Shown in pieces: positions 1 through 12,086 of a stretch of DNA of 64,000 nucleotides; position 1 is the stretch's first letter, and each line of letters begins with the position of its first letter. The notes below the pieces were generated by a model. The model saw only the letters and a program-made list of their open reading frames with translations, had not been told where the DNA came from and made no database searches. The stretch lies in assembly GCA_020746105.1 (NCBI GenBank), contig CM036617.1:19846037-19910036 (forward strand), read 5' to 3'. This DNA is from Trogon surrucura (Eukaryota > Chordata > Aves > Trogoniformes > Trogonidae). A program made the translations under genes and the position numbers.

Positions 1-35
1 CAGGCAGGTCTTGAATGTCTCCAGAGAAGGAGACT
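1..35 (-). mobile_element. CR1 LINE fragment, cut by window edge
   Basis: The first 35 bases match the antisense strand of a group A CR1 just upstream of its 3' end (text running from caggcaggtcttgaatg to gaaggagact). The same text recurs at 4348-4380 and 43400-43432. The element's 3' end lies outside the window to the left. Similarity stops at about base 35, so this is a very short 5'-truncated copy or the broken end of one. Confidence 0.75.
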
Positions 36-3000
36 GAGTACAGGGACATGACAATTAGCTTGTCAGCACTTCAGTTTAGGACCGTCTGTGCCGTGCTTGT
101 CCTGCTGCAACGGGCCCTCAGCCTGCCTTCCTAAAATGCTCCTGCAGGACCAAACACCCAGAGTAAGGAGCTCCCATTTTTTCTGTTATCACTGCATGTA
201 ATTTTGGAGAAAGTGGAGGAAATTGTTGTTTTTCAAAAGAACACCATGTTATAACAACTCTCAATTTGTGCTCAGAGCAGCTCAGTCTTGATCTCAGTAA
301 CACCTTCCAGCCGAGGGACACAGCAGAGACATATGCCGTTTTTTGGACAGGAAGGGAGAAGGAGGACTGGACACAGTTCTGTGGAAGATTCAAGTACATT
401 TCCAGGAAAAGACAAATGATTCATCACACTTCTAATAGCGGCTACAGACATAACTGCGAAAGCAGTAGTACAGCACAAGCGATCAGATTAATTAAGAGGA
501 CCAGGATGACATCAGTTCTAAAAATCAGAGAGAGGAGAAGAGTTTTGATGTGGTATCTTCAGAGACAGGCTGAAACTTTCCAGCATATAATCACCAAATC
601 AGAATTTGCAGCTCAAAACGTGTACAGAAAGGACAACCAGGAAAGGGATCCTGAAAACCACTGGGGTCCAGTCCAGCAGCAAAGGAGCAGCTCATGTCTT
701 CTGCTCCTAAAATTAAAATTTCTCTTCATTGTACCTTATGGTTTAGCAGTTCGTGGTAGGAAAGCTTACAAAGACTTTAAAAACAATGTTCCTGGAATAA
801 AATTCATCTGCTTGCTTTTGTATTGGTAAGACAGCTCGTGCTTTATGGGGAGACATGCAACAAAAGGCTATTTGCTATGTGCCAAATTTATTTGAGAATT
901 CAGCATGCCAGTAATGAAATGGCAATGATTTTGAGACAGAATAGTAAGACGGGAGTCCGACATGGTGTATGATGTATCTGGGGATGTATATTATAAGGTT
1001 AACTAGCTTACATGGATGTGCTGCAGGGTTAGCAGTGCCACCTGGCACTGTACCATCCTATGCAGGCACTGTAGAATTTTCTTTTCACAAATCCAGCTGT
1101 GCTTTAAAAATCCAACATAAATAAAGGAAATTATGCAATGACTATACATGATGCATCTAGTTATGCCATAGGATCCATTATATGCAGAGGCAGTGGTTAT
1201 AACTGATCTCGCTGCATAAATCCATGGTTCCAATGAAATCCCAAATAAAGCTCCTAGAGAATTCAGTGAAGACAATGGTTAATGCCTTTTCCCACGAGTC
1301 TGCAGATGCCTTATTTCTGAGCACTGACCAGAAGCTGAGAGAAGAAAGGTCTAATGATTTAGGTTGTACTTGATGATTTCCCTGCACTCACTGTATCTTG
1401 TGCAAATGATACAAGATCTGTGTTCCCATCTCTCAAACGAGGCTAACGCTTCCTCACCAAACCAAGGACAGCACGGAGGTTAGGACCCATGACTGCAGCT
1501 GGACAAAGATCAGGGCTGGGCAACAGCACAGGGAGTGTCCTTTCCTGCAGGTTCATCTGGATTGTAATGAAACTTCCAGAGGGAGGGAGCAGTGACCTTG
1601 GGGGTGGTGATCTGCTCGGTTGCTTTCTGTTCCCTTCCAAAGCATGACTAGTTCTGTGGTACACTACTTGTTGGTGTACCTGGTTTAGTCTTCAGTGTTT
1701 CCTGTTCAAATTAGTGGATTGAGCTGATGGGATGTACACCAGAAGGGTTTCCCAAAGGGGTTTTCAGAAAGGCAGGCTGATCCTGCTTATTCTTCTCTGC
1801 AAGGGAGATGCTCCCCAGCCATCAACCTAAACAAAGGACAACATGACAGGAGAACGAGACCTTCATGCTCTGGGCTTGTGACCATTTGGGAACAGCTAGC
1901 AGGGTTTTTTTGTGGTGTGCAGAAGTGCAAATGTAAAATGCTGCTGCCCCATAGACTTAACCTGGCTAGAAACTTCCTCTTCATGTAGTGGCGTGAAAGG
2001 TCTGCTTACACGGTTCTCAGCAAACTGCCAGCACCTTGCTGGAGCTTCTGACAGAGAAGCTATGTCACTTCTGGCCATGGTTTCTTCCTGAGACTGATCT
2101 GTGTCCTGGAACATGGAGTCTCCCAAGCAGCAGGGTATAGGGGGTCAGGCAGGTTTTGGTTACCCAAGCAACTCACATGTTATGATTCCTAAACAGCTGA
2201 GATGTTGGAAGGCTGGAGACACTTGAGGGAAATGGTTATGGAAAATAGAAATACTTTTCCAACCATGCAGACATACTGTGGTAAGATCTGCCTATTGAAC
2301 TCTTTTCAACTCCTCATCATTTTCTGGAAGGCCAACAGATTACCAACTATCAGAGCAGATTTATTTTTTTTTCCCTGCTTTCCCTTGTTAAATTCAGACA
2401 ACAGCAAAAGAAGAACCTGTCCTGGAAGAGTACAAGTGGTCGGTGAGCCAGCTGTGCCCTGCACAGTGCCACGGCATGGTGCCCCTCAAGTGTGCTGCTG
2501 CCTGTCAGTCATTCACAGCCAACAATTGTTTCAGTAGGTTCAAAGAGCTTCAAAATGCCAACTGAGATTGTAAAACAGGATGATGTGGATTACTGAAGGT
2601 CAGGGCGTCAAGGCTTGGTGCAACACTACTTAGCAATTGCTCCAGGGACACCAGTGCAGCAGCTCAATTCACTGGACACCAGTGATAACTGCTTGCAGAT
2701 CATCTTCATCTTCACATTTTGAAATTCGATTTATGTTCATCTGGAAGCTGTTCTGACTGGAAAAGTGCCGTGTTTGAATCTCACACATCAAGCTGATTTC
2801 CAGCCTTCCGTGCTGAATAGTTTCCATTGCCTATCAGTGCCTGTAACCTCAGTAACCCTCATTTGGCTTCACAGCTTCTGACCTGAATCAGTTCTACACT
2901 CGCTTAAAATGAGGCTCATGATTAATTATGTAGGTAGCTCATATTAATCAGTGATTTGTTAACTGCTAGAATGCCCACCTCATGAAAGACTGTTTCTGTA

Positions 3001-3390
3001 GCACAAGGTGTCCTCACAAGGAGAAGCACAACATGGAGCTGGTCAGGCAGAGCAACAGTTTTGTGTTAGCTGGTGTCATGTATTTCAGCTTTGGCAAAAT
3101 TAGTCTGAATTCTCTTTTTCCTCTCTGCTTGCTCTGAACTGTGTTTGCTAGGGTTAGCTGGCACTCACAGGATACAATGTTAACAGAAATGCTGCCAATT
3201 ACTTGAGATATCCTATCAAAATATTTCCAAGGCAGGTTTTTTGCAAGTACTAGTACAACATGAGTCACATCCAAAGTCAGCCCCGAAGTAGCAGCCACTG
3301 TGATAAGCAGGCTAAATCAAATCAATTGGTCTGACTCACATTTTGTATTCACCAACTTCACAGTGATCTGTCTTTTCTGATAGCCAGGCT
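36..3390. other. Unassigned non-coding DNA
   Basis: No repeat family, RNA gene or convincing exon was recognised here. An open frame at 266-829 (187 codons, plus strand) has no domain-like composition and is not supported as a gene. The DNA is of ordinary complexity with short T and A runs only. Confidence 0.6.
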
Positions 3391-3515
3391 TCACAGAATC
3401 ACAGAATCACAGAATATCAGGGGTTGGAAGGAACCTCAAAAGATCATCTAGTCCAACCCCCCTGCCAGAGCAGGATCACCCAGAGTAGAGCGCACAGGAA
3501 CGCGTCCAGGCCAGG
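3391..3515 (-). mobile_element. CR1 LINE 3' end, group A
   Basis: An antisense CR1 3' end starts with three cacagaat-type octamers, followed by TCAGGGGTTGGAAGG and ATCATCTAGTCCAACC. Similarity runs into the 3' end of ORF2 (cgcacaggaacgcgtccagg) and stops near 3515. Only about 125 bp remains, which is typical of severe 5' truncation during target-primed reverse transcription. Confidence 0.93.
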
Positions 3516-4177
3516 ATGAAACATGGGACAAAAGGAAATATGAGGGGATGCAGTTTGCAGGAATAACTATTAGACCCAAGTTTGAAAGCTGCAAGGAGGG
3601 AAATCCATCTGTCCTGGACTGCCACTTGTTCAGTCACCATCAGTCTCTGAATGATTGAGCTGATAATGTACAATGTTCCACTAGGAATATTTGAATAATT
3701 CTTATCAGAGCAGGGCTAAATAATGATGCTTTGAACTCATTTCTGGAGCTTCATAGCAGGTATGCTCACTGCTAAGGCTTTTCTGACCAAAAAAAAAAAA
3801 AAAAAAGGACGATTTAGGAATAATTGGTGTGTTACATCTAGGATGTTTGTTGTGTTTTCAGATTCAGACAAATAATCACAACTAGAGGTGTGGCTGCTTC
3901 TTGGCTAACAAAATTACAAAGAAATGAATCTGTAGGTTTTAAAACACACAAAACAGACAGCTCCAAAAAGCTCATGCCATTCCCCAAGTGTCTCCATGCA
4001 GTTCTGGAGCTAAGCAACGTACTGATTTTGGAATAGCACAACCCAAGTGGGATTTGAAAATTAGCATAAGAATTTAAATTCTTTTTTGAATATTTTTTCT
4101 TAGTGATAAATTGGTCTTTAACAAAGGATACTGCCTTATAATTTACTGCAACATTAACCAAACGACAGGCTTTCAAA
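3516..4177. other. Unassigned non-coding DNA with an A18 run
   Basis: A run of 18 adenines lies at 3789-3806. No polyadenylation signal or recognisable transcript precedes it, so it is a simple repeat rather than evidence of a processed pseudogene. Nothing else was recognised. Confidence 0.6.
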
Positions 4178-4241
4178 ATCATAGAATCATAGAATCATAG
4201 AATCGTAGAATGGCCTAGGTTGGAAGGGACCTTAGATCATG
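4178..4241 (-). mobile_element. CR1 LINE 3' tail fragment
   Basis: Three to four antisense terminal octamers (atcatagaatcatagaat) are followed by GGCCTAGGTTGGAAGGGACC and then break off. Its 5' border touches the 3' end of the next CR1 (from 4247), so two CR1 3' ends lie head to tail within 70 bp. The subfamily differs from the neighbour (GGCCTAGG instead of GACAGGG before TTGGAAGG). Confidence 0.9.
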
Positions 4242-4246
4242 GCTCT

Positions 4247-4714
4247 TCACAGAATGACAGGGTTGGAAGGGACCTCGAAAGATCATCTAGTCCAATCCTC
4301 CTGCCAAAGCAGGATTACCTAGAGGTCACACAGGAATGCATCCAGGCAGGTTTTGAATGTCTCCAGAGAAGGAGACTCCACAACCTCTCTGGGCAGCCTG
4401 TTCCAGTGCTCTGTCACCCTCAAAGTGAAAAAATTTTTTGTAATGTTCCTAATGTTTCCTAATATTTTCTATGCTCCAGCTTGCACCCGTTGCCCCTTGT
4501 TCTACCAGTGGACATCACTGAGAAGAGCCTGACATTCATGCTTTACATATTTATAAATATTAATGAGGTGACCCCTCAGTTTCCTCTTCTCCACGGTAAA
4601 GAGACCCAGCTCCTTCAGCCTTTCCTCATAAGGGAGATGTTCTGCTCCCTTAACCATCTTTGTGGCTCTGTGCTGGGCTCTTTCAAACAGTTCCCTGTCC
4701 TACTCTTCCCTGAG
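4247..4714 (-). mobile_element. CR1 LINE, group A, 5'-truncated
   Basis: This copy contains the 3' untranslated region and the C-terminal part of ORF2 on the minus strand. In translation the frame reads through HLPYEE, the region next to the [13 protein letters not shown] block, with small deletions and AT-rich decay around 4435-4475. The tyrosine codon of HLPYE (complement of ata near 4628) is intact here, unlike in three other group A copies. Similarity ends near 4714, within the motif corresponding to RELLERVQ. Confidence 0.92.
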
Positions 4715-5549
4715 TAGTCCATTCGGAATCCCTCTATTACAGCTGGTTGCCCATTCTTAAGAGTAGCTCAATGTTGAAGCTAAGTCAAGAGAAGAAGCAA
4801 GGACTATCATATTTGTGATTAATTTAGCACCTCTGAGGTGTATCAGCACACTCGAGTGGTAAGGTCCACAACTCTTTGGAAATTGTGCTCTTTCTAGGCA
4901 ACCACCAGAACTCTTTTGTATCAGAAGTTCCTCATCATTCATTTCACTGGTGAGCTGTTTGGAGATGAATCACGTGTTGCTAGAGTTCATACTGAAGTTT
5001 GTCTTTTATGCATCCAAATGTGAAACATCCAATTCTGCCATGAAAAATATGACAGTGTCTGGTGCACTGAAACACAGAGGTGACAAGCAGCCACATCATT
5101 TGAAGAGTGAAAACCTTGTAAGTTGGGTAGCTGGCACCATTGCTTCTGAGAAGTCTTTACACCTGGAAAACACTTGCTGAAGCTGCCAAACCCCAGCTAC
5201 TCCATTTTCCCCACTGGAGTCAATGGCAATGCACAACTAGATTAATATCTTATACTTTTAAAACTCTTTTTTTAAAAAAAACCCATGCAAAACCAGTTAA
5301 TAAATACTCTGTAATTTAAAAGAATTGTGCCTGTTAGTGTATTAATCTCCAGGAACAAGAGAGGGAAGTTCCTGGAGCTGGCTAATGGGCATAACCCATT
5401 GCAAAGATCAAGACCTAATTACCATTAAACTGTTCTATCTGATAACGAAAAGGCAAGACCCCTGTACTTCAGGCAGGAATGTCCGAAGAAGGACTCATCC
5501 TGTGCTTATGCCATCCTCTGTGGGAAAACCTTGTGTGAAAAACAGACTA
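4715..5549. other. Unassigned non-coding DNA
   Basis: No repeat or gene was recognised. The stretch is AT-rich around 5245-5330 with short A and T runs. An open frame at 4950-5180 has no recognisable feature. Confidence 0.55.
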
Positions 5550-5713
5550 GAGAGGTGGTAGATGCCCCATCCTCAGGAACCTTCAGGGTTGGGTTAGACC
5601 AGGCTCTGAGCAACCTGGTCTGGTTAAAAATGTCCCTGCTCACTGCAGGGGGATTGGACTAGATGACCTTTAAAAGTCCCTTCCAACTCAAACTCTTCTA
5701 TAATTTTATGATT
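5550..5713 (+). mobile_element. CR1 LINE 3' end, group B
   Basis: Sense-orientation CR1 3' portion. It contains the end of ORF2 (gagaggtggtagatgcccca), the group B block CTGAGCAACCTGGTCTGG, GACTAGATGACCTTTAAAAG, and a decayed terminal repeat (tctataattttatgatt). It is 5'-truncated and moderately diverged. Confidence 0.92.
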
Positions 5714-6724
5714 AAAAATGATTCTTGAAGGAGATATGAACAATTTAAATCTGCGATAGAAGTAGGTGGGTCCCTTGAAACAGTCAGATGTGCTTCTAGA
5801 GACTTCTGTGGGGTTTTTAATTAATAACCTAGTAGCAGCTTAAGAAATAAGGAAGTTCTGAGAGAAACTTGCAGTCTTTTCCCACTGGTATTAATTGGTC
5901 AGGCAGTCTATGGACCAATGTGCAATGGAATAATTTGGGAAAAAAAAAGTTTCCATACTAGGTATATGTGATATCACCACTGCCAAATGGAAATCTGACA
6001 AGTATTGCAGTCAGTTTTGCCACAGGTAGAAATGGATTTTATTTCTGCTAGCACCAATCATGCTATGTTACTGTGGCTATGCTTAAACAGAAAACCTGGC
6101 AGCTGTTAATAGTCCAACAGTCCTTCCTCCTTTACTCCTCCTTGTTCCCCTCTCCCAGAGCAAGGAACATGATGGGATAAGGACAGAGGACCATGCTTTC
6201 CCTCTCGTCATTACGTTACTCAGCCATAGTGTGAAGCCACAGTCTTACCCCGCACGTGGATTTTCACAGATGCACTCTCTGTTTCAGAAGTCACTGGAAA
6301 TAAACAGCGTTGCTGAACAGAAACCATGTGCGTGTGTATGGAGGGGTAGACTGATGGTGTCCCTTTGCTTAATAATGATGTTTATACTCAGGATAAAGAG
6401 TTACTAGCTTCCCCAATGACAATGTGCAGGCACCAGCCTTCGGCTGTATGCTCGCTTAGCACCATAGTAATGTAGAGTTTTTTTTCCTGAGAGCCATGCA
6501 TACTTTGCTGCACTTGTTGCAAGTAGGAATATTTTCCAGGACATTTGTCAGGTCCTGCGCCAGGAGAGGGGGACAAATGACTTAGATTCATAATTCCCCA
6601 ATGGAGTGGACAATGGTGAGACAAGTCTCAAGGTCAATACACAAGGATTTATTAATTTCTCACAATGTATAGATCAGACTTTTGATAATTGGTTTTAGTT
6701 ACAAGACACGTTAGGGCAGGCAAT
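5714..6724. other. Unassigned non-coding DNA
   Basis: No gene was recognised. On the minus strand, AATAAA lies at 6648-6653 in a context that faintly recalls a retroviral LTR end, but no TG...CA element could be delimited, so none is called. Confidence 0.5.
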
Positions 6725-7436
6725 GTACATTGCTGGAGAGAAGTGTAGGAGAAGGGGACTTGGGGGTTCTAGTGGACAGCAGGATGACCATGAGCCAGCA
6801 CTGTGCCCTTGTGGCCAAGAGGTCAGTGGCATCCTGGGGTGTATTAGAAGGGAAGTAGCAAGTAGGTCGAGAGAGGTCCTCCTGCCCCTCTACTCTGCCC
6901 TGGTGAGGCCACATCTGGAATATTGTGTCCAGTTCTGGGCCCCTCAGCTCAAGAGAGACAGGGAACTGCTGGAGAGAGTCCAGCGCAGAGCCACAAAGAT
7001 GATGAAGGGAGTGGAACATCTCCCTTAAGAGGAAAGGCTGAAGGAGCTGGGTCTCTTTAGCTTGGAGAAGAGGAGGCTGAGGGGTGACCTCATTAATGTT
7101 TATAAATATGTCACGGGGGAGTGTCAGGAGGACGGTGCCAGGCTCTTCTCAGTGATGTCCAATGACAGGACAAGGGGCAACGGGTACAAGCTGGAACATA
7201 GGAGGTTCCACAAGAACATGAGGAAAATCTTTTTCCCTGTGAGGGTGACAGAGCCCTGGAACAGGCTGCCCAGGGAGGTTGTGGAGTCTCCTTCTCTGGA
7301 GACATTCAAAACCCGCCTGGACGTGTTCCTGTGTGACCTACTGTAGGTGATCCTGCTCTGGCAGCGGGGTTGAACTAGATGATCTTTTGAGGTCCCTTCC
7401 AACCCCTGACATTCTGTGATTCTGTGATTCTGTGAT
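6725..7436 (+). mobile_element. CR1 LINE, group A, about 710 bp, one stop in ORF2
   Basis: This sense CR1 copy retains roughly the last 200 codons of ORF2 and the full 3' untranslated region. In frame from 6723 it reads [38 protein letters not shown], then a TAA stop at 7026-7028. The same frame then continues as [38 protein letters not shown], ending at 7346. The 3' end has the block TTGAACTAGATGATCTTTTG and three ATTCTGTG octamers ending at 7436. The reverse transcriptase catalytic part is missing through 5' truncation. Apart from the single stop the frame is clean, so the insertion is fairly young. Confidence 0.95.
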
Positions 7437-8157
7437 ACTACAACTTAATGTTAACAAGGAAAAAGCCCATATAACAACTTCTGACAGGCAGTATTATGCT
7501 TAATGATTGCAAGAGAGAAACTAAGCATAAACTAAGTAAGCAGTATGATAAGGCTTGCGAGAAGGGGGAAAGGAGAGAGAGAAAGAGATCACTGGTCCAA
7601 GTTCCTGCGTTGGTCCATCCAGCCAGAGTTCAGGATGCATCTGTCATTATCTTCTTTCTCCTTGCTTCTTCTCTGTCTACACACCTCTTCTTCTAACTTT
7701 TTGCTTTATCTCACCTCAATTTATACATACTATTTTTATATGTGGATGTACAGTATGTCTGTAGTCTGTAGTAGGGAAGCAGAGCATTTCATTGTTTACA
7801 ACCATATGCAATTGCCTTATCTCCATGGGATATACACTACGAGGCAAGGCCATCCTGCCTTCTCAAGATTCCTTCCCTCATGAGTAATTGGGCCAAGACT
7901 GTTTGAGACATTTTTTTCCTGCTTCCCTTCAACACATTGCATTTGGCACTTACCAGTTTGCCACACAGGGCCAGGAACTGGTCTTGTTTTTGACCAAGCT
8001 GGGGTTTGTAAAATGTCAAGGAATATTTAAGGCAAACATTCACGCATCTTTCTGCTACAACATTGTCCCTGTCCCTCACCCCATCCTTGGGCCTTGGCGC
8101 CAAAGGCAGGGTTAGCCAGGTCCTGGCTTGAGCTGCCAGCAGCCTTGTCAGCACCAT
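7437..8157. other. Unassigned non-coding DNA
   Basis: A purine-rich patch (7560-7590) is followed by a pyrimidine-rich patch (7650-7700). Three overlapping short open frames here have no domain features. No gene or repeat was assigned. Confidence 0.5.
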
Positions 8158-8267
8158 GATAGCCGTGGATACCCATTTTAGTGGTGGAACTGGCACTGCG
8201 AGGTTAACAGTTGGACTTCATGATCTTAAAGCTCTTTCGCAATCTAAACGACTCTGTGATTCTATTG
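8158..8267 (+). mobile_element. CR1 LINE 3' end, group C
   Basis: Only the terminal roughly 110 bp of a sense CR1 remain. The text TTTAGTGGTGGAACTGGCA, GTTGGACTTCATGATCTTAA and a degraded tail (gattctattg) match the copy at 11748-12086. A second tail-like octamer lies just beyond, at 8278-8285. The divergence suggests an older copy. Confidence 0.88.
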
Positions 8268-10187
8268 TACCATGCTGTGATTCTACTATACCACCCATGC
8301 TCACACACACACCTTTCCCTTCCCCAGCCAGCTATGCAGGAGCCTTCACCCAAAGCTGCTCCCGTAGGAACAAAACTTCTGGGGCACAGGTCCTCTCATC
8401 AAGTGTCCTCTTTCCCCCTAGGCAGGGGTGGGCTGAAGCGTGCTCCATGTTTGGTGACGGCAATTTAAGGCTGGTGCACCCAGGGCTGGCTAGCTTCGGT
8501 GCCCAAGGTGACTTGGGAAGGTCCCATAAATCTTATTCTCACAGCCTACCTGAACTGAACAGCCTTTGAATGACCACGGGCAGGGAAAATGAGAAAGCCT
8601 TGGTTTGAACTGTAGTTAGACAAGTTTGTTTATAGATGTAGCCTAAGAAATAAACGCTGGAAAGTGCTGGTGAGAGGGAGCAATAAAGAAATAAGGCAAA
8701 CAAGTATTGTGGCACAGCATATATCTTGTTTTTTCTTACACGTCTCCTGTTGCTTCTCCTCATCATGTGCAATCATAATAGGTCACGGTCTTCCCACTTG
8801 AATTAATCAACATCTGCGCTGGCTAACTGACGGCGAGTGGTGCTCAGAATGAACAGACACTCTAAAATATGTCCTTATTAACCTCTGTAATCCTCTCTGT
8901 GATTGTTAAAGGTGATGGCAATTTGCTATTTATTTTTCCATTCCATTTAGTATTTTTCTTTACATAAAATTTAATTTTCAGTTTCTGTCTGTCCTACCAG
9001 CGGAGAGGGAAAAATATGACACTAGCTCTGTCCTTCCCTCTGCATGCAAAAGCATAAAAGCCAGAGGTCTGTGGGAACAAAAAGAAAGCCATATTTACAA
9101 AAAGGAGTCACCTCCTCCATTCTCTTGATTTGTACTAAATGTATTTATTAGAAATACAATTGAGCACTCGCAAGGGCACTGTCAATTTAAAAATTACTGT
9201 GTCTCTGTCTGGAAATTACTTACTGTCCCTTGCTAGAAATAAAACCATAGCTCAGTATAAATGAAAACAAGGCAGAAGTAAAAGTCTCTGTTATTCTTTG
9301 CTTTTGCTTCTCCCCCGCCTTTTTTGCATTCACACAGCCCTCTATCTCTTGGCAGCCATCTATTGCCTCTTTGTATTTATAATCACTTTCCCTCTTCAGA
9401 GGTTTGCTGTGCCATTGCAGCAGAAGGAAAACCGTTTTCATTTAAAAAATCATATCAGGAGGTAGGAAGAAGACAGAGACCCTTCCACACTTGTAAGCCA
9501 ACTGAATGTAAATTGAAAGGTAACAAGTCAATGAAAAGAGCTTATTTTTTTTTGCTTTGCTATGATTTCTAATAGCGAGTTCATTGCTCATTTTTCTATT
9601 GTTTGTTGCTGTGCACTTTAATCACCTTCTTTTTATTAAAGATGAATGAACGTACAGTTCCGGAAGGGGAGAGGGAGAGGTGGCTGTTGCAGTAGGGCCA
9701 AAGCCCCCCAGGGCTGAGGGTGGCCGGGCTGCCCCATGCCCCACTCCCAGCCCCAGCTGTCCAAACATCACAGGTCTGCTGCCCAGCCACGGGCTGGCGG
9801 GCTCTAAGTACCATAACAGTTACAAATAACAGGTTCTTGTTCCCCACCTTCTTGTGTGTGACCCTTCGTGGGTCACGTTTTCCAGATAATCGTTATGGTT
9901 GGAAATTTGCCGTTCGTCAGACGGGAAATTAAAACTGCCCTTCTCCCTGCTGTGGCTGTGCACGAGACAGCAAACGCGCGGCACGTCCCGGCCCAGGGCT
10001 TGCAGCAGTCCCCTCTGGACCACCACAGCCACCCGTCACGTTTTTGGCTGGGGCTTCTTCTGATGCATGCTATGCCCCTTTCTGGTGATAAACCCCTGGG
10101 GAGCTTGTTTTGTGCACAGTCAGGAGGGTTGTCTCCAGCTTAGCTTCCCCTGCAGCCCCACGATACAGCTGCATACCCTGTTTATTT
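8268..10187. other. Unassigned non-coding DNA
   Basis: AT-rich at 8870-9200 and GC-richer at 9660-10040. A short CA run lies near 8300-8312. Overlapping open frames at 9596-10143 have no domain features and run in both strands, which fits base composition rather than coding. No gene was recognised. Confidence 0.5.
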
Positions 10188-10408
10188 AAGGAAGAAATTC
10201 TTCAGTAGAGGGTGGCAAGACTTTGGAATAAATTGCCCAGAGATGTTGTGGCTGCCCCCTCCCTGGAGGTGTTCAAGGCCGAGTTGGACAGAGTCTTGAG
10301 TAGCCTGATCTAGTTGAGAGGCGTCCCTGCTCGTGACAGGGAGGTTGGATTAGGTATCTCTAAGGTCCCTTCCAGCCTAGGCCATTCTATAATTCTATGA
10401 TTCTATGA
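10188..10408 (+). mobile_element. CR1 LINE 3' end, group B-like
   Basis: Sense CR1 with the last ORF2 codons (GGAAGAAATTCTTCAGTAGA, then a block like GGCAAGACTTTGGAATAA) and the 3' untranslated region (GTGTTCAAGGCCGAGTTGG, AAGGTCCCTTCCAGCC). It ends in three ATTCTATG-type octamers at 10385-10408. It is 5'-truncated. Confidence 0.93.
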
Positions 10409-11747
10409 ACTCTGCAGATAAGCATGTCCTCAAACCCACACAAAGGTTCTACTCAAGCAGAGCCTGGTTTCATACAGGAGTCTCCTGCCCACCACTCTGG
10501 AATCAGGTACCACTACTCCTTATCCTCTAGCCGCACAGAGTCACAGCAGAAGTGTCTGTAAACCCCCAGCAATTTCATTCAAGATGAAATCAAACTTTTT
10601 TTTTTTTTTTTTGGTATTAAATTTTAGCTCAGACTGTGATTTTGCCCAGCTCCAGTTGCCATCCATTCTCCAAACTGTTGGAAACACAGAGTCTACCCAG
10701 CATGAGGATGTTGGGCTGCAGAGGTTACACAGTTCAGTTCAATGGAAGGCTCACTCAAAACTTTCCTGCCTTCCCCTCTGGAGTCAAAAACTGCATGGGT
10801 GTGCCATGGCTGTGACAACTCTGCCAGGTTTCTGCAGTGAAGTCCCCCAGATGTCACTCTTGCCATCTTCCAGTGGGCACACACACATTGTCCATACCTC
10901 GCTGTGGTGACTAGGAGAGTTGGAGGGGACTTGGTCTCTTCCACGGCTTATGGCAGTGGATTGATAGAGATCTTGCAGGCATAAAGAAAACTCCAATTCA
11001 TCCTTTCTCCTCCAAGCTTTCTGGCATTTCTGTCTTCTTTGAGTTTGGGGAACAGTTCTTCATAAATAAAGCATAAAACCCAGGAAACAGTTATTACTAC
11101 AGCATATTGCTTCCAGCTTACAGGTTATTACAGAAATGCTGGAAGAGCCCCTTCACTGCCCTTAGAAGTTTTTAAGTGCCTTAGAAGTGTGCTTTTCAAA
11201 TCTTCCCTAAGGTTAGTATCCAGTTATGCTATAATTCATATCTTTTTTACATTCAGAAAAAAAAAGCAAATATTTGGTGGACCAATAATAAATTAAGGAT
11301 GATTGGATACTAAGTCTATTCTTAGAATTATGTAAGTGGAGTTTCTCACTGAGGTTGTGCAGAGACATAATGGGAGGATCCCATTTCTAATGTACTAAGC
11401 TATTTTGGAGTCTGGCAGAATCCTCTCTCTTAAAACGACTTATTTTTTTCGAATGCCACCAAAAAAAAAATTGTTGAGCCTTAGTTTAATAAAATACTAA
11501 GTTTATTCAGGTTAGTTTTCAAATATCTAGAAGTTTCTCTGGAAGGGCGTTGCACTGGGGGCTGATTCTGGGAAACCGACTGACAACTTCCAACTTGCAC
11601 ATGAGTTTTCTGGGCTCTTGGTGAGGCAAACCTGAAGACCTGTCCTCCTCCAGCAGGTACCACAGTTGTTGCTTTTTGGGACAAGCTGAGCAGCCCCTCT
11701 GTGCTCTGAAGGATGCTCTAGGGGAAGGGATACCAAACAGGCACTTC
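10409..11747. other. Unassigned non-coding DNA with a T17 run
   Basis: A 17-base thymine run lies at 10596-10612 and a 10-base adenine run near 11460. No transcript structure or repeat family was recognised. Confidence 0.5.
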
Positions 11748-12086
11748 AACACTCTCTACAACTACCTGAAAGGAGGTTGTGGTGAGGTGGGGATCAGTGT
11801 CTTCTCCCAGGTAACAAGCAGTAGGACAAGAGGAAATGGCCTCAAGTTGTACCACGGTAGGTTTAGATTGGACATTAGGAAAAACTTCTTCATCAACAGG
11901 GTTGTTAAGCATTGAAACAAGATGCCCAGGAAAGAGATTGAATGAGTGTTCCTGGAAGTGTTTAAAAGATGTGCAGACGTGGTGCTTAGCGACATGGTTT
12001 AGTGGTGGACCTGGCAGTGCTAGGTTAGTGGTTGGACTTGATGATACTAAAAGTCTTTTCCAACCTAAATGATTCTATGATTCTAC
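11748..12086 (+). mobile_element. CR1 LINE, group C, 5'-truncated
   Basis: Sense copy carrying the last part of ORF2 and the 3' end. In the frame that ends at 11915 the residues read [29 protein letters not shown] and [13 protein letters not shown], then a stop where related copies continue with the NRLPRE block. Downstream are TTTAGTGGTGGACCTGGCAG and two ATTCTA tail units. Its closest relatives here are the copies at 31194-31636 and 8158-8267. Confidence 0.92.

Noticed and set aside
266..829. Plus-strand open frame of 187 codons
   Set aside because: No domain, motif or splice context; composition resembles random translation of non-coding DNA.
6380..8100. An LTR interrupted by the CR1 at 6725-7436
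   Set aside because: A minus-strand AATAAA (6648-6653) and an LTR-like feel were noted, but no TG...CA ends, repeat or duplication could be found.
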